Source: Amycolatopsis pretoriensis (GTDB taxonomy: Bacteria; Actinomycetota; Actinomycetes; Mycobacteriales; Pseudonocardiaceae). From it: a DNA stretch of 64,000 nucleotides. The stretch's first letter is position 1, and each line of letters begins with the position of its first letter. Shown here in pieces: positions 53,167 through 62,278 of the stretch. The notes under the pieces were generated by a model. The model was not told the origin of the DNA, made no database searches, and saw only the letters and a program-made list of their open reading frames with translations. Where the stretch lies: NCBI RefSeq assembly GCF_900107925.1, contig NZ_FNUJ01000002.1, positions 558,001-622,000 of the forward strand. Direction: 5' to 3'. Made by a program: the position numbers and the translations under genes.

Positions 53167-53895
53167 GTGAAGCGCGCGAAGCTCGACGAGATCGTGAACG
53201 CGACCGCCCCCGCGCCCGGCTGGTGGCTGGTCGCCGTGACCGGGCTGGCCGCCGTCGTCGTGGCGCTGGCTTCGGTCTCCGCGCTGCTGACCGGGCAGGG
53301 CCGGCTGCTGACCCGGTTCAACGTGCTCGGGACCTTCGTGCACGAAGGCGGCCACGCACTGATGAGCGTGCTGACCGGCGGCGGGGTGTACCGGCTCGGG
53401 ATCTCCAGCCCGGAGTCCGGCGTGACGTGGACCTGGTACCCGTCGCGGTTGTCCTCGATCCTCACCTCGGCGGCCGGGTACGCGATGCCGTCGCTCGCCG
53501 GGCTCGGGGCGGCCGTGCAGCTGCAGCGCGGGCACGTCGCCGCCGTGCTGACCCTCACCGTGGTCGCCGCCGGCCTGCTGCTGTTCCTGTCCGCCGACCT
53601 GCTCACCTTCGCCATCGTCGCCGGCATCGGGCTGGTCGCCTTCGCGGCGCTGGCCTGGGCTCCGCCGTGGACGCGGACGACGATCGCCTACCTCGAGACG
53701 TGGCTCCTGCTCACCAGCGAGCTCTCCGGTGTCGCCCACCTCTTCGCCGCCCGCTGGAACGGCGAAGTGTCCGCCATCGACGATGCCGCCAGCCTTGCGG
53801 CGAAGACCCACGTCCCCGGCTTCGTCTGGATCGCCGGCTGGCTCGCGTTGATCGTCTGGGCGCTGGTCAAGGCGTTCCCGTTGCTGTGGCCGTGA
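53167..53895 (+). CDS. M50-like membrane metalloprotease
   Basis: 242 residues and about six membrane helices. The HExxH zinc motif lies in a helix: FVHEGGHALMSVLTGG (about residue 57). This is the M50 / site-2-protease-like DUF type seen in actinomycetes. It could cleave membrane-embedded substrates; the single-TM HTH protein 2.5 kb away is a candidate, by inference only. The GTG at 53167 has a weak ribosome site. Its 3' end overlaps the convergent helicase gene by 29 bp. Confidence 0.8.
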   Translation: MKRAKLDEIVNATAPAPGWWLVAVTGLAAVVVALASVSALLTGQGRLLTRFNVLGTFVHEGGHALMSVLTGGGVYRLGISSPESGVTWTWYPSRLSSILTSAAGYAMPSLAGLGAAVQLQRGHVAAVLTLTVVAAGLLLFLSADLLTFAIVAGIGLVAFAALAWAPPWTRTTIAYLETWLLLTSELSGVAHLFAARWNGEVSAIDDAASLAAKTHVPGFVWIAGWLALIVWALVKAFPLLWP

Positions 53896-56800
53896 CCGGC
53901 GGCCAGGGGCGGGCTTCGCCCAGCAAGCCGATCATGCCCGCCACCAGCCGCATCTGGTCGACCGTGCGGATGTCCGCCTCCACCAGCTTGGCCGAGCACA
54001 CCAGGACCGCCACCACCTGCGCCCGCGACAAAGCCACGTTCAACCGGTTGCGGGACAACAAGAAGTCCAACCCGCGGGGCAGGTCGACCGCCGAGGACGA
54101 CGTCATCGTCGTGATCACCACCGGGGCCTCCTGGCCCTGGAAGCGATCCACCGTGCCGACGCGTACACCCGGGAAACCGGCGTCCGAGAGCGCCCGCGTC
54201 ACCGTTCGGGCCTGCAGGTTGTAGGGCGCCACCACGACGATGTCCGTGTCCACCAGCGGACGGGCCGGGCCGTGGTCCGTCCACGTGCGACCGACCAGCT
54301 CCGCCACGACGTCGACGACCGCCGCGGCTTCCTCCACCGAACGGGTCGTGTTGCCGTGGTGGTCGACTTCGGCGAGGTACAGCCCGGCGGGGACGTCCTC
54401 GAGCTCCCGCGAGGCGGCCGACGGGTGGGCGCGCAGGCGGCCCGCGTAGGACAGCTTCGACACCGGTTCGCACACCGCCGGGTGCATGCGGCGCGTCTCG
54501 TCGAGGAAGTAACCCAGCTCCGCCGGCATGATGTCGGCCGAGCCGATCAGGTGGCCCAGCGCCGACGCCTCCGCGCCCGCCGGGTGCGTCCCCTGCACCA
54601 CCTGCGGAAGCTGCTGCGGATCGCCCAGCAGCACCACGTTCTTCGCGCACATCGACACCGCCAGCGCGTCGGCCAGGGCGAACTGGCCCGCCTCGTCGAT
54701 GATCAGCAGGTCGAACGGCTCGTCGCGGATCGCCGCGTTGGCGAACGTCCACGCCGTGCCGCCGACGAGGTGCCCGGTGTCGTGCTCGGCCCGCCACTTC
54801 ACCAGCGCGGGGTTGCTCTTCGGCTGCTCCCACGGCGCTTCCGGGTCCGGGGTCCGCTTCGCGCGCTTGGCGCACGGCAGCTCCGGCGCGCTCTTCTTCG
54901 CCGCGCTCAACACGTTCTCCACGGCCTTGTGGCTCGTCGACGTGACGGCGACGGTGCGCCCGGCCCGCACGAGCCGCGCGATCAGCTTCCCCGCCAGGAA
55001 CGTCTTGCCCGCGCCCGGCGGGCCCTGCACCGCGAGCGTCGAGCCGTCGAGGGCCTCGACCGCCTCGATCACGGTGGCGACCAGATCCGGGCCCGGCCCG
55101 GGCAAGGCGCCGCCCCGCAGTCGCGGCGGGGTCCGCCGGAGCAGGTCGACGCCGGGGTGGCGCGGCAGCACCGGAAGCGCGTCGACGACCAGCTGCGCGA
55201 GGTCGGCGACCGCCTCGTCCTTGGGCGAGGGCCGCACCGGGCTGCCCGGCAGCACCGCGGACGGCCGGTCGGCGGTGGTGGCATCCGGCGGGCAGCTCTC
55301 CTCCAGCGTCAGCTCCACCGCCGACGCGGCCGAAACCTTGGCGTCGCGGGTGCTCCCGTCGTAGCGCAGCCGCACCTCGTCACCGGGCGCGAACGGGTGC
55401 GGCCGGTCCGGGTCGCACGCCATGACGAGGGTCCGCTTCGCGGTGCGGACGCGCCCGGCCGGCGGGACCCACTCCCCCGCTTCGAGGGCCACCGGCACGG
55501 TGCACGACGTGTCGACCTCGAGGTCGCCGAGCGGCGCGGCGAGCTGGCGGAAGTACTCCCACCACGCGGGGTTGGTCTCCCGGCGGTGGTAGCCGACGGC
55601 CGCCGCCAGCAGCGCGCGGGCCCGCTCGTCGCCGGTGAACTCGGCCGGGTCGTCCGGCAGCCCGTCGAGCAGCGGGTCGACCAGCGCGGCCAGCCGCGCG
55701 GCGCGTTCGGCGCGGCGCTCGGCGGCGACGTCCTCCTCCGCCGCGCGCAGCAGCGCGTCCTCGGGCGACTCCTCCGGCGACGTCACCAGCTCGATGCCGG
55801 AGTCCGTGCGGACCTGGTGCAGGAACTCGAACAACCGCAGCGCCGAGACGCAGTCCTCTTCGCTGTCGCCGGCGATACCGCGCAGGAACTCGTCCGCGCG
55901 ACCCGGCTCGGCCGACCGGGCGAGCAGGAGGTACTCCTCGTACGCCTCGACGTCCGACAACGCGGTCTTCGCATCACCTTCGCGCGTGCCGGGCCGGTAG
56001 AGCGGCTCGAGCTGCCGGAGCCCGTAGGCCCGCTGCGAAACGCGCAAAGCTTTGCGCACCACGGTGTGCAGGTCGACCACCGCGCCCCCGCGCAGCAGCT
56101 GGTCGACGGTCTCTTCGCGCGTCCCGTGCACGGCGGCGAGCCGCTTGATCGCGGTGACCTCGTACGGCCCGTAGTGGTAGACGTGCGAGCCGGGGTGCTC
56201 GGCGACCCGCGCGGCGGCGAAGTCGACGAACTCCTCGAAGGCGCGCTTCTCCTGGGCGCGGCTGTGCGCCCAGAACGGGGTGAACCGCTGCTCGCCGCCC
56301 GGGGTGAGGGCCCCGAAGAGGAACTCCAGCCCTTCGCCCGCCAGCGCGTGCGGATCGCCCGCGAGATCGGCGAAGACGTCACCCTCGGCGGGCTCCGGCA
56401 GTGCCGCGAGGGCATCGGGGTCGACGACCTCGTAGCTGACCTCGCCGGTGGCGTCCTGCCGCACCTGCAGCGCGGCCTGCGCGCGCAGGGTCGTGAACGC
56501 GGTGGCGGACAGGTCCCGCGGCCGGTCGCCCGGTGTCGCCGCCGCGAGCGCGTCGATGGAACCCAGCCCGGCGGCGGTCAGCTTGCGACGCTGGTCGCCG
56601 CGCATTCCGGCGACGAGCAGCAGGTCGCGGTCGGCTTCGCGGGCCGACGCGCAGTGCCGCGCGTACCCGCAGCCGGCGCAGGCCGGACGCTCGTCGGCCC
56701 ACAACGGCGTCGGCAGCATCGGCTCGCGGCCGCGCAGCCGGGCACCCAGCCGGTCCACCAGGGGCCGGAAGTCCTCGACGCGCAGGCTCCGGGTGGCGCC

Positions 56801-57265
56801 GTCGCCCAGGCGCAGGTGCACGTGCGGGCCGGTCGGCCAGCCGGCCCGGCGCAGCGCGTCCGCGAACGCGACCAGCCGGACCACCGCGGCGGGTTTCGCC
56901 TGCCGGGCCGGTTCCGCGTCGTAGACCTCGTAGCGGCCTTCGCCGTCCTGGATCAGGAAGTCCGCCACACCCGAGAAGTCCTCGTCGTGGAGGACGGCCC
57001 GGTGGATCACCGCCGCGCCCGACCACAGGGCCGCCGCGGTGGTCTCGGCGGCGGCGACGCGGTCGGTGGTGTCGATCTCGAAGACGTCGTGGCCTTCGCC
57101 GCGCAGCCGGGCGAGCATGGCTTGGGCGGCGGCCCGCCCACGCCGGCCGGCGGCGGGGTCGGCGACGGGCCGCGGCGCACCCGGCAGGCCCGCGGCCGAC
57201 GCCTGGTTCAGGACGCTGCGGTGTTCGCATTCGAGCAGGTCGGCGAGATCGGCTGGGGTGTGCAT
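53867..57265 (-). CDS. TM0106-type RecB-like nuclease / DNA helicase fusion
   Basis: A 1132-residue protein. The N-terminal RecB-like part has a cysteine cluster (LLECEHRS and CAGCGYARHC) fitting an Fe-S site and FSGVADFLIQ plus YEVYDAEPARQAKP, in which the usual Asp-x-Lys of the PD-(D/E)xK site reads Asp-Ala-Glu. The C-terminal half is a superfamily I helicase: VQGPPGAGKTFLAG (Walker A), LLIIDEAGQ (Walker B), LGDPQQLPQV and RFQGQEAPVVI. It probably acts in DNA repair or processing. ATG at 57265 gives the family's MHTPADLADLLECEH start. A nuclease-dead form is possible. Confidence 0.88.
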   Translation of the reverse strand: MHTPADLADLLECEHRSVLNQASAAGLPGAPRPVADPAAGRRGRAAAQAMLARLRGEGHDVFEIDTTDRVAAAETTAAALWSGAAVIHRAVLHDEDFSGVADFLIQDGEGRYEVYDAEPARQAKPAAVVRLVAFADALRRAGWPTGPHVHLRLGDGATRSLRVEDFRPLVDRLGARLRGREPMLPTPLWADERPACAGCGYARHCASAREADRDLLLVAGMRGDQRRKLTAAGLGSIDALAAATPGDRPRDLSATAFTTLRAQAALQVRQDATGEVSYEVVDPDALAALPEPAEGDVFADLAGDPHALAGEGLEFLFGALTPGGEQRFTPFWAHSRAQEKRAFEEFVDFAAARVAEHPGSHVYHYGPYEVTAIKRLAAVHGTREETVDQLLRGGAVVDLHTVVRKALRVSQRAYGLRQLEPLYRPGTREGDAKTALSDVEAYEEYLLLARSAEPGRADEFLRGIAGDSEEDCVSALRLFEFLHQVRTDSGIELVTSPEESPEDALLRAAEEDVAAERRAERAARLAALVDPLLDGLPDDPAEFTGDERARALLAAAVGYHRRETNPAWWEYFRQLAAPLGDLEVDTSCTVPVALEAGEWVPPAGRVRTAKRTLVMACDPDRPHPFAPGDEVRLRYDGSTRDAKVSAASAVELTLEESCPPDATTADRPSAVLPGSPVRPSPKDEAVADLAQLVVDALPVLPRHPGVDLLRRTPPRLRGGALPGPGPDLVATVIEAVEALDGSTLAVQGPPGAGKTFLAGKLIARLVRAGRTVAVTSTSHKAVENVLSAAKKSAPELPCAKRAKRTPDPEAPWEQPKSNPALVKWRAEHDTGHLVGGTAWTFANAAIRDEPFDLLIIDEAGQFALADALAVSMCAKNVVLLGDPQQLPQVVQGTHPAGAEASALGHLIGSADIMPAELGYFLDETRRMHPAVCEPVSKLSYAGRLRAHPSAASRELEDVPAGLYLAEVDHHGNTTRSVEEAAAVVDVVAELVGRTWTDHGPARPLVDTDIVVVAPYNLQARTVTRALSDAGFPGVRVGTVDRFQGQEAPVVITTMTSSSAVDLPRGLDFLLSRNRLNVALSRAQVVAVLVCSAKLVEADIRTVDQMRLVAGMIGLLGEARPWPPVTATATGTP

Positions 57266-57399
57266 CGCCAGGCAGTCTGACACGGCCGTACCCCCGGTCG
57301 GAGCAGCCGGGGCCGGACACGCCAGAACGCCTCGGACGGGCGCGGCGCCCGGTCGAAGGGCCCGCGCGGCCGGCGCATCCGGTCTCCGACGCGCACACC

Positions 57400-57717
57400 T
57401 CAAGCCGGACGGCCACGCCCGGCCGAAGCACCCAGCCCGGCCAGCCGACCCCGCACCGTCTCGACGACCGCCCGCACCGCCGGCGCGGTCTTGCGCCCGC
57501 CCCCTCCAGGCCCCGCGGTCAGCGTGAGGTGCCCTTCCAGCAGGGTGCGGTGGAAGGCCCGGTGCGCTTCGGACCACGCGGCGCTGTAGTACTCGCCCTC
57601 GCCCGGCGCGTACGGCTCCGCGCGGACGCGGGCTTCCCAGTCGACGTCGCCGCGCTCGACGGAAAGGCGGCCGGGACCGCTCCCGTAGCTGTCCTGGAGC
57701 GGCGCGCCGGACGGCAC
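57400..57717 (-). pseudogene. GntR/FadR-type regulator C-terminal remnant
   Basis: The frame reads RLSVERGDVDWEARVRA and YYSAAWSEAHRAFHRTLLEG, matching the FCD ligand domain of GntR regulators ('SIxxGDxxWExxVxAAHH' and 'AHxxFHxAL'). There is no DNA-binding half upstream, the expected HH metal pair after the first motif is missing, and the downstream helices are replaced by unrelated sequence. Likely a dead fragment. Confidence 0.55.
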
Positions 57718-58244
57718 CAGGAGCTACGCCGTCATCGTCCACGACACCGGGGCCGGTCTGCCCGACGGCGCGTTCCCGTCGCCCAACGACGCCCGCGTGG
57801 CCCGGATTCGATCGGTGTTCCCGCCGACGCCACGCCGGCCGTTCTCGGCTTCACGATGGCGGGCCACACCCTCGGTCGCGCGGCCTTGACGGCCACCGCC
57901 GAAACGCCCGAGTGAGACGCGGACGATCGTGTCCAGCCCGACCTCCGATCGTGTGACACGCGCGAACGACCGACCGCCGCACCCCTAACCCGAAAAGGTG
58001 CACGTTCCGGACCGCGAACCCCCGCGCCCCGGAGACGGAACCCGGTTCTCCTCGACGATTTCCCGGAAATCCGTCACGCACCGTGCCCTCGCGGCGGAAA
58101 ACTCCTGGTGCATCACGCTTCCGGGTAACTCCGGAAGCCGATCGCACTCCATTCCGTAACCCGAACGCCAATTCGGTCCTCCGAACGGGAAACGCCGGCG
58201 CTTTCCTAGGCTTCGCGTCACCCCCGACCGAAGGATTGCCCACG
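57718..58244. other. Intergenic stretch with an unassigned coding fragment
   Basis: At about 57722-57830 the plus strand reads YAVIVHDTGAGLPDGAFPSP then NDARVARIRSVF, protein-like but without a start or domain I recognise; it may be a decayed gene piece. The rest, 57930-58244, is promoter-like and ends at the GAAGGAT ribosome site of the next gene. Confidence 0.4.
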
Positions 58245-59075
58245 ATGGATTACGCAGTGCTCGCCGCGTCCGCGGTGCTCTACGCCGTGGGCATCGTCGC
58301 GCAGAGCGTCGCCGCCCGGCGGGCCGGCGACCGGGGCGGAGCCGGGCTGGGCCTGCTGGCCCGGCTGACCACCGACCCGGTGTACCTCCTGGGGTTCGCC
58401 GGTCAGGCCGGCGGTTTCGCGCTCGCGTTCGCCGCCCGGGCGTCGCTGCCGCTGTACCTCGTCCAGACGGCTTCGTCGTCGGCGATCGGCCTGGCCACCG
58501 TGTTCGGCGTGGCCGTGCTCGGGTGGGAGATCCGCGCGGGGGAAGCGCTGACCCTGGTGCTGCTGGCGGCCGGGCTCGTCGTCCTCGCCGGCTCGTCGTC
58601 CGCCTCCGTCGCCACCGACCTCCCGGCGGCGGGCGTGGCCGCGCTGGCCGTCGTGGTGCTCGGGATCGGGCTGGGCATGGTCTTCGCCCGCCGGGCGGGC
58701 ACGTTCCTGCCCGCCGCGGTGCTCTCCGGCGTCGCGTTCGCCGTCGTGGCGGTCGCGAGCCGCACGCTGGCCCACCTCGACCTGGCCGCGCTGCCGGGCA
58801 AGCCGCTGACGTGGCTGATGGTGGTCGCCGCCGTGCTCGGCCAGGCGTCGATGGCGGTGGCCCTCCAGCGCGGCCGGGCCCCCGCCGTCGTGGCGACGGC
58901 GGACGCCACCACGATCGTGCTCGCTTCGGTCGCCGGTCTCACCGTCCTCGGCGACCGCGTCGCCGACGGGCAGGGGCCGTGGGCCGCCGCGGGCCTCGCC
59001 GTCGTCGTGTCCGGCGTGCTGCTGCTCGGCGCGCGGTCGCGGACCGCCACCGCCGTCGTCCGGGAGGCCGCGTGA
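58245..59075 (+). CDS. EamA/DMT-like integral membrane protein
   Basis: 276 residues and nine or ten hydrophobic helices, with the small-residue-rich pattern of the DMT superfamily (VQTASSSAIGLATVFGV, VATADATTIVLASVAGL). Substrate unknown. ATG at 58245 follows GAAGGATTGCCCACG. Its stop overlaps the GTG of the polysaccharide deacetylase (GTGA), so it heads the exopolysaccharide operon and may export a lipid-linked unit, by inference. Confidence 0.8.
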   Translation: MDYAVLAASAVLYAVGIVAQSVAARRAGDRGGAGLGLLARLTTDPVYLLGFAGQAGGFALAFAARASLPLYLVQTASSSAIGLATVFGVAVLGWEIRAGEALTLVLLAAGLVVLAGSSSASVATDLPAAGVAALAVVVLGIGLGMVFARRAGTFLPAAVLSGVAFAVVAVASRTLAHLDLAALPGKPLTWLMVVAAVLGQASMAVALQRGRAPAVVATADATTIVLASVAGLTVLGDRVADGQGPWAAAGLAVVVSGVLLLGARSRTATAVVREAA

Positions 59076-60037
59076 GCACGCGGCCCCTCGCCAGCGTGTC
59101 GGTCGACCTGGACAACCTCTGGGCCTACCTCAAGACCCACGGCGACCCCGCCTGGCGGGACCACCCGAGCTACCTGGACACCGCGGTGCCCCGGCTGCTC
59201 GAGGTCCTCGACGGCCGGCGGCTCACGTTCTTCGTGGTCGGCGCCGACGCGGTCCGCGAAGACGGCGCCAAGGCGGTCGCCGCGATCGCCGCCGCGGGGC
59301 ACGAGGTCGCGAACCACTCGTTCGGCCACGAACCCTGGCTGCACCGGTACTCCCGCGACCGGCTCGAAGAGGAGCTGAGCCGGACCGAGGAGGCGATCAC
59401 CGCCGCCGGCGTGCCGCGGCCGACCGGCTTCCGCGGGCCCGGCTACAGCGTCACGCGGGACCTGGTCGAACTGCTCGCCGAACGCGGTTACGCCTACGAC
59501 GCCAGCACGTTGCCGACCTGGATCGGCCCACTGGCCCGGGCCTACCACAACCGGACCGTGCGCGCGGGCGCCGGCGGCGAGGGCCTCGGCGAGCTGTTCG
59601 GCGGCTTCTCCCGCGTCCTGGCGCCGGTGCACGCCTACCGCTGGCGGACGTGCGGGAGCAGCGCGCTCGTGGAACTCCCGGTGACGACGATGCCGCTGCT
59701 GCGCACCCCGATCCACGGCTCGTACCTGCTCCAGCTGCACGAGGCTTCGCCCCGGCTGGCGCGCGCGTACTTCCGGACGGCGCTGCGGCTCTGCCGCGCC
59801 CGCGGCGTCGCGCCCTCCCTCCTGCTGCACCCCACCGACGTCCTCGGCGGCGCCGAGGCACCCGGGATGGAGTTCTTCCCCGGCATGGCGGCCCCCGGCA
59901 CGCGGAAGGTGGCGTGGCTGGACTGGGTGCTCGCCGCGTTGCGCGAGTACTTCGACGTCGTCGGCACCGGCGAGTACGTCCGGCGGTCCGACGTGCGGCG
60001 CACCCGGCCGGTCACGCGGCTGGACGGCGGGAGATGA
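59072..60037 (+). CDS. Polysaccharide deacetylase family protein
   Basis: A 321-residue NodB-type carbohydrate esterase. ASVSVDLDNLW holds the first acidic motif, EVANHSFGHEP the metal HSxxH, GFRGPGYS the third motif. No signal peptide, so it works in the cytoplasm on a lipid-linked sugar or nucleotide sugar, like the PIG-L/DAC-type deacetylases of EPS loci. GTG start and TGA overlap neighbours by 4 bp each. Confirmed role: sugar N- or O-deacetylation only by family. Confidence 0.9.
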   Translation: MSTRPLASVSVDLDNLWAYLKTHGDPAWRDHPSYLDTAVPRLLEVLDGRRLTFFVVGADAVREDGAKAVAAIAAAGHEVANHSFGHEPWLHRYSRDRLEEELSRTEEAITAAGVPRPTGFRGPGYSVTRDLVELLAERGYAYDASTLPTWIGPLARAYHNRTVRAGAGGEGLGELFGGFSRVLAPVHAYRWRTCGSSALVELPVTTMPLLRTPIHGSYLLQLHEASPRLARAYFRTALRLCRARGVAPSLLLHPTDVLGGAEAPGMEFFPGMAAPGTRKVAWLDWVLAALREYFDVVGTGEYVRRSDVRRTRPVTRLDGGR

Positions 60038-61257
60038 CCGCGTTCGCGCTCACCCGGCCCGCGACCCGGGCGCCGGCGCTGCTGCCGGTGCTCGCCTGCG
60101 CCACCGTCGCGCTGGCGCCGGTCGAGGGCTACCTGACGGCCGTACAGGGCCAGCTCGGCAAGCTCGCCCCGGCGCTGCTGACGGTGGCCTGGCTGGCCAA
60201 GCGCATCGGGCAGCGCACGTGGCCCCGGCCGACGCCGCTGCACGCCGTGCTGGCGCTGCTCGCCGTGGTGCTGGCCGCGACGGCGGCGTGGCACTCCGCC
60301 GGGCCGTTCACCGCGGAGTACACCGTGCGGTGGCTGCCGTTCCTGGTGGTCACCGTCGTGCTCGCGGACGTCGCGGGCCGGGAGGTGCCGATCCGGTGGC
60401 TGCTGCTGGCCGCCGCCGCGGGGGCCACCGTCGCCGGGGCCGGGGCCCTCTACAGCCTGGTCGCCGACGGCCAGGCCCGGGCGAGCGGTCCGCAGCCGGA
60501 TCCCAACGACCTCGCGTACTTCCTCGTCGCGGCCGTCCCCCTGCTCGTGGCGACCCGCGCCCGGACCGTCGCGACGGCGATCGCGGGCGTGGTCCTGGTG
60601 GCGGGAGCCGCGGCGACGTTCTCGCGCGGCGGCGCGCTCGGCCTGGCCGCCGCGGCCGGCTGGCTGCTCGCCCGGCGGGTGCTGCCGTGGCGGCTCGTCG
60701 CCGCGACGGCCGCCGCGGTCGCCGTGCTCGGCGTCGCAACGCTGCTGGCCGCCGGTCCGCACCTGGCCCGGGCGGTGCAGGAGAAGAGCTTCATCGCCGC
60801 GTCCAATGTGGACACCCGGGAGCTGCGCTGGCAGGCGGCGGCGCGGATGGTGACCGCGCACCCGGTGCTCGGGGTGGGCCCGGGCGGCTTCCGCGAGCAG
60901 TACGCCGCCGAGTCGCACAACGCGGAGATCGACGAGCAGACCCCGGTGGCGCACGACATGTACCTCGAAGTCGCCGCCGAGCTCGGCCTGCCCGGGTTCG
61001 CGCTGTTCGCCGGGGTGATCGGCGTCGCCGCGGTGGCGAGCGAACGGACCGTCCGGCGCGCTGGTCCGGGCCCGCGGCGGACCGAGGCGGTGGCCATCCA
61101 GGCGTCCCTGCTCGCGGTGCTGGTCACCTCGACGTTCCTGTCCGAGCAGTACTACCTGCCGCTGTGGTCGCTGGCCGCGCTCGCCGTCGCGGCCGAGACC
61201 CGGCTTCGCCGAGAAGGAGAGGGAGGCGCCGATGCGGGTGCTGCACGTCATCAGTGA
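60034..61257 (+). CDS. O-antigen ligase / Wzy-like membrane protein
   Basis: 407 residues and about ten membrane helices. A large external loop contains HPVLGVGPGGFREQYAAES and PVAHDMYLEVAAELGLPGF, the WzyC/ligase signature (G-x-G-x-x-x-F and H-N/D-x-Y-L...LPG). It would polymerise or attach the lipid-linked repeat units at the outer face of the membrane. ATG at 60034 overlaps the deacetylase stop (ATGA). Its end overlaps the GT4 start by 26 bp. Confidence 0.88.
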   Translation: MTAFALTRPATRAPALLPVLACATVALAPVEGYLTAVQGQLGKLAPALLTVAWLAKRIGQRTWPRPTPLHAVLALLAVVLAATAAWHSAGPFTAEYTVRWLPFLVVTVVLADVAGREVPIRWLLLAAAAGATVAGAGALYSLVADGQARASGPQPDPNDLAYFLVAAVPLLVATRARTVATAIAGVVLVAGAAATFSRGGALGLAAAAGWLLARRVLPWRLVAATAAAVAVLGVATLLAAGPHLARAVQEKSFIAASNVDTRELRWQAAARMVTAHPVLGVGPGGFREQYAAESHNAEIDEQTPVAHDMYLEVAAELGLPGFALFAGVIGVAAVASERTVRRAGPGPRRTEAVAIQASLLAVLVTSTFLSEQYYLPLWSLAALAVAAETRLRREGEGGADAGAARHQ

Positions 61258-62278
61258 GCTGGGCGCCGGCGGGGCGGAGACGCTCGTGGCCGGGATGGCC
61301 GCCCACGGCGGGGAGTACGGCTGGGAGTCCGCGGTCGCCAGTGGCGGCGGCTTCCGCGCCCGCGAACTCGCGGCGGCCGGCATACCCACGTTCCCCGTCC
61401 CGCTCGCCCGCCGGAGCAAGGCGGGCGTGCTGAAGGCGGCGTGGGCGGTCCGCCGCGCGGTGACGCGGTTCCGGCCCGACGTCGTGCTCGCGCACAACGT
61501 CGGCGCGAGCCTGGTCGCCCGGCTCGCCACCCGGCGCCCGGTGGTGACCGTCTTCCACGGCGTCGCCGACGCCGACGTCCCGCCCGCCGTCCGCATCCTG
61601 CGGCGCACGTCCCGCCACGTCGTCGCGGTCTCCCCCGCGACCGCCGACCAGCTCGCCGGTGCCGGTCTTCCCCGGCCGGCGGTGATCCGCAACGCCGTGT
61701 TCGCGCGGCCGCCGGTGTTCGGCCGCGCCGAGGTGCGCGCGTCGCTCGGGGTCCCGGCGGGGACGCCGGTCGCGCTCTGCCTCGCCCGGCTGGAGCCGCA
61801 GAAGCGCCACGACGTCCTCCTCGACGCGTGGGCGGCGGTCGACGGCGACGCGGTGCTGTGGCTGGCCGGCGACGGCAGCCTGCGCGCCGAGCTGGAACGC
61901 CGCGCGGAAGCGCTGGGACGCCGGGTCGAGTTCCTCGGCACCCGCACCGACGTCGCCGACCTGCTCGCCGCCGCCGACGTCACGGTCCTCACCAGCGACT
62001 GGGAAGGCCTGCCGCTGGCGGTGCTGGAGTCCCTGGCGGCGGGGCGTCCGGTGGTCGCGACGGACGTCGGCGGGGTCGGCGACGTCCTGGCGGACGGCGG
62101 CGGGTCGGTGGTGCCACCGGGCGACCCGGCGGCGACGGCCGCCGCCCTGACCACGCTGCTGTTCGACGAGCCCGTGCGCGAGTCCGCGGCCGCCGCGGGG
62201 CTGCGGACCGTCCAGCGGGACTACGACCCGCATCCCTTGCTGAAGTCCTACGACGAACTGCTCCGAGGTGTCCGGTGA
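61232..62278 (+). CDS. Glycosyltransferase family 4
   Basis: A 348-residue GT-B enzyme. LHVISELGAGGAETLV is the N-terminal glycine loop; ARLEPQKRHDVLLDAW, WLAGDGSLRAELE and EGLPLAVLESLAAGRPVVAT (E-x7-E nucleotide-sugar motif) define GT4. It adds a sugar to the lipid-linked intermediate at the cytoplasmic face. ATG at 61232 follows GAAGGAGAGGGAGGCGCC, within the preceding gene. Specific sugar unknown. Confidence 0.92.
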   Translation: MRVLHVISELGAGGAETLVAGMAAHGGEYGWESAVASGGGFRARELAAAGIPTFPVPLARRSKAGVLKAAWAVRRAVTRFRPDVVLAHNVGASLVARLATRRPVVTVFHGVADADVPPAVRILRRTSRHVVAVSPATADQLAGAGLPRPAVIRNAVFARPPVFGRAEVRASLGVPAGTPVALCLARLEPQKRHDVLLDAWAAVDGDAVLWLAGDGSLRAELERRAEALGRRVEFLGTRTDVADLLAAADVTVLTSDWEGLPLAVLESLAAGRPVVATDVGGVGDVLADGGGSVVPPGDPAATAAALTTLLFDEPVRESAAAAGLRTVQRDYDPHPLLKSYDELLRGVR

